Under the pieces are notes generated by a model, which saw nothing but the letters and a program-made list of their open reading frames with translations, was not told where the DNA came from and searched no databases. From assembly GCF_004366595.1 (NCBI RefSeq), contig NZ_SORE01000004.1, forward strand, positions 62,001 to 126,000: a DNA stretch of 64,000 nt, read 5' to 3'. Source of the DNA: Paraburkholderia rhizosphaerae (lineage in GTDB: Bacteria > Pseudomonadota > Gammaproteobacteria > Burkholderiales > Burkholderiaceae). The position numbers were made by a program, and so were the translations under genes. Positions 18,158-24,845 of the stretch are shown here, piece after piece; position 1 is the first letter of the stretch, and every line of letters starts with the position of its first letter.

Positions 18158-19072
18158 GATGGGCTCCGTGACAATCCGTCGAAGCCACGCGAAACACGGA
18201 CGCGGCATCGGCTACTGCATCGCGGCGGCCTGCACGAGCGCAGCCGCGCGACGTCGGGTACTGGCTTTGGATGCTAGTCGACATCGCGCTATGCGCAAAT
18301 CATGTCTATCCGTTAGACGCCCGTAAGGTACATGCCGAAAGCGGCAAGCAGGCCGTCCGCCAACGCGCGATGGCCGCACCGTGGCCACTGCGGCTGCACC
18401 ATTGCGCACGCGCCCGTTCTTCAACGCATGCAAAATTGTGCGCGGCTTGCGCGGCGCGTTCGATGAATACCTGTTTCGCCGGCCATTTCAAAGCGCTTAT
18501 GGGTATGTCGAACTAGTCGACGAGCGAGTTGAAGCGCGTCGATCTTCGCGTCCGGATCGCCGGACGCATACTTTACGCGTCGTTCCCTCGGCCACGTGCG
18601 GATTGGTCTGACATAAGAAATTCCGTCAACGAGATGGTTCGGCATACGCGAGGTCGGCAGCCGCATTGTGGTCCAGGTCGGCTTTCAGGAAGGGTTCGGT
18701 TGACGGCAACGCGAGATGCGGTGCCGGCCGCATTGCGGGCAAGTGTGCCTTCGATAAATGCGGCGGGTTTTTCGTGATGCACGAAAATTTCACTGCGGCA
18801 CGACCCGGCGCAACGAGCCGGTGCTTTCAAAAAGTTACGGCTTGCCGCATGCAAGGCGGGACCGTGCGCAAAGCGGCTGGCACGACGAAGAGCCGTTGAA
18901 CGCGATGTCGGCGTATGCCCTTGCGAAGTACGCCAACACATTCCATTACAAAACAGTTTGGCTATTCTCACGTCGCGCGGGAATAACGAATCGTGCCGTT
19001 GCGTTTCAGTCATCTGCATCACCGTTTCGCCACGGCGAACCGGCATTTTCAATTCGTTTCGATAAGATACCT
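18158..19072. other. Long spacer between AraC regulator and cytochrome b561
   Basis: About 915 bases without a gene I can support. Several overlapping open frames of 60-160 codons exist on both strands, but none shows a recognisable domain or a good ribosome binding site, and codon use is irregular. The GC content is somewhat lower than in the flanking genes. It may contain degenerate coding sequence or a small RNA, for which I see no direct evidence. Confidence 0.35.
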
Positions 19073-19642
19073 ATGCAACTATCGCAAACTGCTACTACCT
19101 CCGCTTCTTCGTCGACATCATGGTCGCGGCCGTCAATTTTCATTCATTGGGCGACCGCGCTCGCTATCGCGGTGGGCCTCTTCGCCATCGAAATACGCGG
19201 ACCGAAGGGTTCGGAGAGCCGCGTGTTCTGGAATGCCGTGCATATCTGGGCTGGCACGATCGTGCTGTGTCTGTCGGTGCTGCGCGTGGCGTGGACGTTG
19301 TGGAACGGCACGCCGCGCGAATTGCCGCACAGCCGCTTGCAACTGTTTCTCGCGCGGCTCGTGCATCTCGCGCTGTATCTGCTGGTGGTGGTGCAACCGC
19401 TGTTAGGCATCGCGATGGTCAATACGAGCGGTAGCGCAGTGCAACTGGCCGGCACGAGCATACATCTGCAGTTCTTTGCAAAAGACCCGGTCGCGCACCA
19501 GTTCCTGCACGACGCACATTTTCTGATCGGCAATGCGGCGTTCTGGCTGATCGGCTTGCATGCGCTCGCGGCAATCGTCCATCACACCGTGTTCAAGGAC
19601 GCCACACTGACGCGCATGCTGCGCGTGGCGCGCGACGAATAA
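19073..19642 (+). CDS. Cytochrome b561-family membrane protein
   Basis: This protein of about 189 residues has four membrane helices: FIHWATALAIAVGLFAIEI, FWNAVHIWAGTIVLCLSVL, LVHLALYLLVVVQPLLGIA and FLIGNAAFWLIGLHALAAI. Histidines in helix 1 (IHWA), helix 2 (AVHIW), helix 3 (LVHLA) and the last helix (GLHALAAIVHH) can ligate two b hemes, the pattern of CybB-type cytochrome b561. By family it passes electrons from quinol to a periplasmic acceptor such as superoxide or YceI-linked partners. The ATG at 19073 begins a serine/threonine-rich cytoplasmic tail. The longer upstream open frame looks non-coding. No yceI gene is adjacent. Confidence 0.88.
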   Translation: MQLSQTATTSASSSTSWSRPSIFIHWATALAIAVGLFAIEIRGPKGSESRVFWNAVHIWAGTIVLCLSVLRVAWTLWNGTPRELPHSRLQLFLARLVHLALYLLVVVQPLLGIAMVNTSGSAVQLAGTSIHLQFFAKDPVAHQFLHDAHFLIGNAAFWLIGLHALAAIVHHTVFKDATLTRMLRVARDE

Positions 19643-19659
19643 ACGCGGCATGGCGGCCA

Positions 19660-20217
19660 TCACGCGCCGCCCCGCTCCCAGATTTCGTAAGCCATCGCGC
19701 GGCGGATCAGCCCGTCGCCAATATGGAAGGTCTGCAAGCGCCGCACGCGCGCGTGCGCACCGACCGGCAGCGGGCAGTTGTCCAGCGCATCGCCGGCAAT
19801 GCTGAAGCTGATCAACGAATCGACAAACACGCGCTCGGCGGTCGCAAACTGCTCGAGCGGCTCGAAGCGCAAGTCGCGCACGTGGCAAAAGAATCGCAGA
19901 TAGTTCGCCGCGATTGCCGCCAGGCCGCGGTAAGTGACGTTGCGTAGCGGCGCCTCCCAGACCGCGTCGAACGCATATAAGCGCAGGCATTCTTCGAAGC
20001 GCTGCCCGTGCTCTTCCTGCAGGGACACGCTGACGAGATCGAGCGCATAGCGGCATCGATCCTCGTAACTTTCTGTCAACGAGCGGCGCGACAGAATCCA
20101 GTCGACGCTGCCAGCAGGACTTGCGGCGGGACTCGCATCACGGCCTGCGTCGCGATTCGAACCGCGTAGTGAACCCCGAATCGCACCGTGTTTGCACGGC
20201 TCCTGCGGATCGCTCAT
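19660..20217 (-). CDS. SnoaL/NTF2-like protein
   Basis: This protein of about 185 residues appears to have an NTF2-like fold from about residue 40. Recognisable elements are RCRYALDLVSVSLQEE, LYAFDAVWEAPLRNVTYRG, LAAIAANYLRFF, LRFEPLEQFAT and VRRLQTFHIGDGLI. They follow the helix-helix-helix-sheet plan of SnoaL-type proteins. The N-terminal 40 residues are rich in Gly, Ala, Ser and Arg and look disordered. Such folds can be small isomerases or binding proteins; no active site can be assigned. The ATG at 20217 has AGAGGA upstream. It is convergent with cytochrome b561 (17 bases apart) and divergent from the FAD oxidase gene. Confidence 0.65.
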   Translation of the reverse strand: MSDPQEPCKHGAIRGSLRGSNRDAGRDASPAASPAGSVDWILSRRSLTESYEDRCRYALDLVSVSLQEEHGQRFEECLRLYAFDAVWEAPLRNVTYRGLAAIAANYLRFFCHVRDLRFEPLEQFATAERVFVDSLISFSIAGDALDNCPLPVGAHARVRRLQTFHIGDGLIRRAMAYEIWERGGA

Positions 20218-20591
20218 CGTTTTCCTCTTCTGTCCTTCTTTGCCCGTATCGACAGATATCGCACGCACCACATTGCACGATCGCTGAGGAGGCGCGAGCG
20301 GGCCTTGCCGCGCAGCGTGACCGCCCGCTCGTACCACAAGTGCCTCCGCATATCTAAACACGCGAAGCGCGAGCGCTATTCCAGAGCATCCAGCTAGCAC
20401 TTTGCGCGGCGCACGCAATCGGTGCATCCGGCCCATGGCAATACATAGTCATCACCATCAATGCGTCCAGATACCTAGCATGGTTTCGCGACGCGCATCG
20501 AGCCAAACGCGTCGCGGCACGCACGCGGTCGACGTGTGCGTCACTCCGCCTGCACCGCTCAATCGATTTGAACAAAGGGATACGAAGAAAA
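20218..20591. other. Divergent spacer upstream of the FAD oxidase
   Basis: About 370 bases lie between the SnoaL-like gene and the FAD oxidase gene. No gene is supported. Promoters for both are expected here. I see no clear -35/-10 pair or strong dyad. Confidence 0.3.
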
Positions 20592-22343
20592 ATGACCCAA
20601 CACCACCCAACCGGCGCGGCGACACCGCGACGCGCGTTTATCGCCGACATGGCACGGCTCGCCGCGGCGGGCGTCGTCAGCGGATGGACGCCGATCGGTC
20701 AGATTGCCGCTCACGCGCAAGGCGCCGGCGCGACGCCACCGGGCTTTCCGTCGGGCATTGCACTGTATCGCCAGGCATTCCAGAACTGGAGCGGCGAGAT
20801 CGCGGTCGCGAACGTGTGGACCGCGGCGCCCGCGACGCCGGCGGATGTCGTTGCGATCGTCAACTGGGCGCGCGTGAGCGGCTACCGCGTACGTCCGCGC
20901 GGCCACATGCACAACTGGTCGCCGCTCACACTCGAGCCGGGCGGCGCCGCGCAACAGGTCGTGCTGCTCGACATGACGAAGTCGCTGACGAAGGTGGGGG
21001 TCGATGGCGCTTCGCGGCCTGCGCGCGTCACCGCGCAGACCGGCGTGTCGATGGAGTCGCTGCTCGCGACACTCGAAGCCCATGGATTAGGCGTCACCGC
21101 GTGTCCGGCGCCCGGCGATATCACGCTGGGCGGCGCCCTCGCGATCGGTGCGCACGGCACTGCGATTCCGGCGGCACGCGAAGCGCCATTGGCGGGGCGT
21201 ACGTATGGTTCGCTGAGCAATCTGGTCTTGTCGCTGACCGCCGTTGTATTCGACGCAGGCACGCAGCAATACGTGCTGCGCACGTTCACGCGCAGCGATC
21301 CGGAGATCGGCGCGTTTCTGGTGCATATCGGCCGTGCATTGATCGTCGAGGTGACGCTCGAAGCCGGCGCGAACCAACGGCTGCGCTGCCAGAGCTTCGT
21401 CGATATTCCGGCATCGGAGCTGTTCGCCGCGGGCGGTTCGCGCGGCCGTACCGTCGCCTCGTTTCTCGACCAGTCAGGCCGGATCGAAGCGATCTGGTTT
21501 CCGTTCACGCACTGCCCATGGCTCAAGGTGTGGACGGTACAACCAGTCAAGCCGCCCTTTTCGCGCGCGGTGAGCAAGCCGTTCAACTACCCGTTTTCCG
21601 ATTCGATATCGCAGCCGCTGTCGGACCTCGTCAAGCGGATCATCACGCGCGGCGAGTGCCACCTGACGCCGCTATTCGGCCAGACGCAGATGTCGATCGT
21701 CAGCACGGGGCTCGCCCTGACGCTGTCCTGCGATTTGTGGGGCTGGTCGCGCAATCTGCTGCAGTACATCCGTCCGTCGACGTTGCGTGTGACCGCCAAC
21801 GGCTACGCGGTCATCACGCGGCGCGCCGACGTGCAGCGCGCCATTTCAGAGTTCGTGCAGTTCTATCAGAACCGTGTCGACGTGTACCGCGGGCGCGGCG
21901 AGTACCCGATGAACGGTCCCGTCGAAATTCGCGTAACGGGCCTCGACCAGCCGGCCGACGCGGGCAATGGCGCCGCCGTGCCGCTACTGTCGCCGCTGCG
22001 GCCGCGCGCGGACCGGCCGGACTGGGATGTCGCGATCTACTTTGACATCCTGACGATGCCGGGAACCCGCGGCGCCAATCGCTTCTACCGCGAAATCGAG
22101 CAGTGGATGCTGTCGAACTATGCGGGTTCGTATGCGACCGTGCGGCCCGAATGGTCGAAAGGATGGGCTTATACCGACGCGGCCGCGTGGCAGGACGCGG
22201 GTGTGATCGACGCGGCGATTCCGGCTTTGTTTAGCGAAGGCCAGGCGCCCGCCGGCCGATGGGATGCGGCCCGCACGATACTGAACAAGTACGATCCGCA
22301 GCGAATTTTTTCATCGCCGCTGCTTGACCGGCTGTTGCGGTGA
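20592..22343 (+). CDS. Exported FAD-dependent oxidase, covalent-flavin cholesterol oxidase-like
   Basis: This 583-residue protein begins with a twin-arginine-type signal (TPRRAFIADMARLAAAG, then a hydrophobic stretch ending in AHAQG), so it is probably folded and loaded with flavin before export. A PCMH-type FAD domain follows: VNWARVSGYRVRPRGHMHNW supplies the flavin-linking His region, and GDITLGGALAIGAHGT is the second FAD motif. The rest (FPFTHCPWLKVWTVQPVKPP and beyond) fits the substrate domain of type II cholesterol oxidases with covalent FAD, known from Brevibacterium and Burkholderia. The end, LNKYDPQRIFSSPLLDRLL, is common in this oxidase group. The ATG at 20592 gives the signal peptide. 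The real substrate could be another sterol-like or bulky alcohol. Confidence 0.8.
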   Translation: MTQHHPTGAATPRRAFIADMARLAAAGVVSGWTPIGQIAAHAQGAGATPPGFPSGIALYRQAFQNWSGEIAVANVWTAAPATPADVVAIVNWARVSGYRVRPRGHMHNWSPLTLEPGGAAQQVVLLDMTKSLTKVGVDGASRPARVTAQTGVSMESLLATLEAHGLGVTACPAPGDITLGGALAIGAHGTAIPAAREAPLAGRTYGSLSNLVLSLTAVVFDAGTQQYVLRTFTRSDPEIGAFLVHIGRALIVEVTLEAGANQRLRCQSFVDIPASELFAAGGSRGRTVASFLDQSGRIEAIWFPFTHCPWLKVWTVQPVKPPFSRAVSKPFNYPFSDSISQPLSDLVKRIITRGECHLTPLFGQTQMSIVSTGLALTLSCDLWGWSRNLLQYIRPSTLRVTANGYAVITRRADVQRAISEFVQFYQNRVDVYRGRGEYPMNGPVEIRVTGLDQPADAGNGAAVPLLSPLRPRADRPDWDVAIYFDILTMPGTRGANRFYREIEQWMLSNYAGSYATVRPEWSKGWAYTDAAAWQDAGVIDAAIPALFSEGQAPAGRWDAARTILNKYDPQRIFSSPLLDRLLR

Positions 22344-22422
22344 CGGGCACTGCGATCGACGCGCATACGACACGATCCCACGCGCAAGCTGGTTTTCCGG
22401 CAGCCGTCACAGGCCTGCGATA

Positions 22423-22445
22423 CCCGGCCAGACGGGTTATCTGGC
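22423..22445 (+). promoter_or_regulatory. Leader element A with GCCAGA-N7-TCTGGC dyad
   Basis: A perfect six-base inverted repeat with a seven-base centre (arms 22427-22432 and 22440-22445) sits 24 bases before the GTG start of the next gene. The surrounding 23 bases match 21 of 23 positions of an element before the gene at 23175. It could be an operator or a stem-loop in the leader RNA. Confidence 0.6.
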
Positions 22446-22469
22446 GCACTCAACCACAAGGACACCATC

Positions 22470-22916
22470 GTGCCTTCCGCAATTTCACATCGACAACACT
22501 TTAGTTCCGACCACGGCTACGGCGCTGACAACACCTCCGATGGCCCGATCATCGATGGCATCAACCAGTTCAATAACGTGCTGAACAGCCCGTTGCTTTC
22601 GTCGGTCGGGCAGACTCTCAATTACGTACCGATTGCCGGGCCAATCGCTCACGTGTTGCCGGATCTGGGAGGTCATCTGTTTTCGAAGATGGGCGAAGGT
22701 TTTGCCCATATGCTCGGCGAACAGGGCTCGGTGAACACGCACTTCGAACATGAGTGGCTAGGACGCGATAAGGCAACCGGAACGCGCGACAGTAGCGGAC
22801 TCGGTCTGAATAGTCACCATCACAGGACCACGACACAGACCTGGCACGCGTCGAACGATGAGGCCACCCACTCGACAACGTTGAGCACGCAACGGATATC
22901 CGGAAGCAGCACGTAG
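22470..22916 (+). CDS. Small protein of unknown function with hydrophobic centre
   Basis: I do not recognise this 148-residue protein. It starts at GTG with AAGGA ten bases upstream. The N-terminal third is Asn/Asp/Ser-rich (YGADNTSDGPIIDGINQFNN). The centre is mildly hydrophobic and glycine-containing (VGQTLNYVPIAGPIAHVLPD, then LGGHLFSKMGEGFAHML). The C-terminus is polar and rich in Thr, Ser and His (LNSHHHRTTTQTWHASNDE). There is no cleavable signal peptide. It follows the FAD oxidase gene by about 125 bases. Its leader carries the same dyad as the gene at 23175, whose product also has a TTTQT segment, so the two genes probably belong to one regulon and possibly one function. Confidence 0.65.
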   Translation: MPSAISHRQHFSSDHGYGADNTSDGPIIDGINQFNNVLNSPLLSSVGQTLNYVPIAGPIAHVLPDLGGHLFSKMGEGFAHMLGEQGSVNTHFEHEWLGRDKATGTRDSSGLGLNSHHHRTTTQTWHASNDEATHSTTLSTQRISGSST

Positions 22917-23125
22917 GCGCCGGCGGTGACGAGCCGCCCGAGCAGCTTTGGCCGCGCTGGGCAAGCGCGCGACCTGGTAAGCGAGCGCGGGTTCAGCGTC
23001 GGCATTTGCGATTGACGCGCAACCCGTTAGCTCGCGTGAGGTCGATGCGCGATGTTTGTGCCCACCAGTTATTCCATCGCTTACCGATGTTGACCGGCGC
23101 ATGCGAAACGCGTGCACCGAACGAT

Positions 23126-23148
23126 CCCGGCCAGACGGGTCTTCTGGC
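23126..23148 (+). promoter_or_regulatory. Leader element B with GCCAGA-N7-TCTGGC dyad
   Basis: This is the second copy of the leader element: arms at 23130-23135 and 23143-23148, 26 bases before the ATG at 23175. It matches element A at 21 of 23 positions. The two differences are in the loop, so both arms are unchanged. Similarity continues weakly to the ribosome binding site (TCAA, CAC and AGGA spaced alike). Confidence 0.6.
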
Positions 23149-23174
23149 ATCAAACTTCACGAGGAAAGACGGTT

Positions 23175-23744
23175 ATGTGTATTAAAGCGATAGCGAGCCT
23201 TATGCAAGGCAATATCGGCGGCGCCGTTTCCGCCGAAGCGAACGCGTGGGGCCTGGGCGGCGCGAGCGCAACAGCAGGTGCGTTCGCAACCGGCGGCGCA
23301 AGCAGCAGCAGTCACGGGTGTACATCGCGTTCTGGGCACTCGCGTGCATTGGAATACGGTTCGGAATCACGCCATAGCCGTGCCGGCGGCTCGTTCGAAA
23401 AAACCACCACGCAAACGCGGGTGGGCGCGGATGGTAGCTTCGAGCAGAAAACGACGCATACCCGTGCGAGCGAAGCGAAGGCCGGCTACGGCGGTCACGG
23501 CGAATGCGGCCGGCAGGGCCACCATGGCTCGGGCTACGACCGTTCTTACCAGCACACTAGCGTGCGCAGCTATGACCATGGCCATGAAAGCGCGGCCTGG
23601 CGCTCCGGCGGCAGCGGGTACAGTCATTCGGGCGCGATGGCGGCGGGCGGTTCATTCGCGGCGGCCAGCGTGTCCATTCAGCCGACCGGGCTCCTGAGCC
23701 TGTTCGGCGGCCTGCTCGGCGGCGCCGGCCAGCCAGCCGCCTGA
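23175..23744 (+). CDS. Small Gly/Ser/His-rich protein with internal repeats
   Basis: This 189-residue protein has no recognised domain. The start has GAGGAAAG upstream. The N-terminus (MCIKAIASLMQGNIGGAVSA) leads to a Gly/Ala-rich stretch (WGLGGASATAGAFATGG) and then a Ser/His/Gly-rich body with many His and Tyr. Two imperfect 16-residue units lie side by side (GGSFEKTTTQTRVGA and DGSFEQKTTHTRASEA). The C-terminus is hydrophobic and Gly-rich (GLLSLFGGLLGGAGQ). Composition suggests a secreted, surface or structural protein, or a bacteriocin-like product, but none is proven. It shares its leader dyad with the gene at 22470. Confidence 0.7.
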   Translation: MCIKAIASLMQGNIGGAVSAEANAWGLGGASATAGAFATGGASSSSHGCTSRSGHSRALEYGSESRHSRAGGSFEKTTTQTRVGADGSFEQKTTHTRASEAKAGYGGHGECGRQGHHGSGYDRSYQHTSVRSYDHGHESAAWRSGGSGYSHSGAMAAGGSFAAASVSIQPTGLLSLFGGLLGGAGQPAA

Positions 23745-23783
23745 GCGTCGGCTGAACGTCGGTGAGCGTCGGCTGAGCGTCGC
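23742..23783 (+). repeat. Four short tandem repeats of TGARCGTCGG
   Basis: Four near-identical ten-base units (23742-23751, 23753-23762, 23763-23772, 23774-23783) begin with the stop codon of the preceding gene. They look like replication slippage rather than a functional array. Confidence 0.6.
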
Positions 23784-24005
23784 CGACGACGGACGTCGCG
23801 CCCTCCAGCCGCGCGCTTGCTGCCGACTCCCTGGCCCGGCGCGCACGTGGCCGGAGCGCATGCCGTCCGTCATTCACCGGATTGGCAGCCGTTGCTTGCA
23901 CGCAGCGGCCGCTTGCCTTTCCTGTCGCGGCGTGTATGCTCGCCCACGCGGCAAGCGTGGCGTCCATGCTACGATGCCCGGAACCGTATCGAGCCTCGAC
24001 CCGAC

Positions 24006-24701
24006 ATGGCAACCCTATACATGAAGCTAGGCGTAGCGGAAGACGCCAGTGCCGCCGAAATCAAGCGGGCGTACCGCAAAGCCGCAATGAAATGGCATCC
24101 CGACCGCAACGCCGGCAACGAGGAAGCCGCGCGCGCGACCTTTCTCGACATCAAGGACGCGTACGAGATCTTGTCCGACCCGGAAAAGCGCAAGGTTTAC
24201 GACTCGGTCTATGCAAGCGAGATGCACCGCTGGCAAACCCAGCAAAAACACCATCAGGAACGGCACCATCAACAGCAGCACCCGCAGCAACAATACGAAC
24301 AGCAGCGGCAGCGCGACCACGAAAGGTCGGAGCGGGCGCGGCGTCAGCGCGCCGAGGATGCCGCCGCGGACGCAAAGTACCAGGAGCGCGTCACGTTCGC
24401 GATGCGCTATGTCGAACAAGGCTATAACCGCGACGTGATTTTCGGCGTGCTGCTCGGCCGTGATTGCCCGCCGAATCTCGCGGCGAGGATTGCAGATAGC
24501 GTGTGGGCGCTGCATCAATCGCGCGCCGGCGCTGCGCATGCAAACGGCGCGCGCCGGAAAACGGCACCGCGCTCGCGCGGAGCTACGTCAAGCGCGACGA
24601 CGGCGCCGCGAACCGCAAGCGGCAAACCGGGTGCGCGCGGCAAAAAACCGTCTGGCTTCTTCGATACGCTGTGGCACAGCTTCTTCGGTGTACGTTCGTA
24701 G
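24006..24701 (+). CDS. DnaJ-domain protein
   Basis: This protein of about 231 residues has a J domain at residues 3-65, including the HPD motif in KWHPDRNAG and the helix IKDAYEILSDPEKRKVYD. By family it stimulates the ATPase of a DnaK-type chaperone. A Gln/His-rich low-complexity segment follows (HHQERHHQQQHPQQQYEQ), then a charged helix and a C-terminal basic region ending KKPSGFFDTLWHSFFGV. It lacks the zinc-finger and C-terminal domains of true DnaJ, so it is a type III J protein for a specific client. It lies convergent with the AceE-like gene, after the two dyad-controlled small genes. Confidence 0.88.
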   Translation: MATLYMKLGVAEDASAAEIKRAYRKAAMKWHPDRNAGNEEAARATFLDIKDAYEILSDPEKRKVYDSVYASEMHRWQTQQKHHQERHHQQQHPQQQYEQQRQRDHERSERARRQRAEDAAADAKYQERVTFAMRYVEQGYNRDVIFGVLLGRDCPPNLAARIADSVWALHQSRAGAAHANGARRKTAPRSRGATSSATTAPRTASGKPGARGKKPSGFFDTLWHSFFGVRS

Positions 24702-24845
24702 CCTGCCGCGCGGCGCACGCGTGACCCCGAACGTATGATGAAACGCGGGACCGCGCGGCATGAAGCCACCCGTGCGCCGCATCGGTAACCGTCACCAGGC
24801 GCGGTCAAACTTCGCCACGCCGAACACCGAACCGCCCAGCTGCGC

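Noticed and set aside
18573..19052. 159-codon minus-strand frame between AraC and cytochrome b561
   Set aside because: No domain, odd codon use, and it covers the likely cytochrome b561 promoter.
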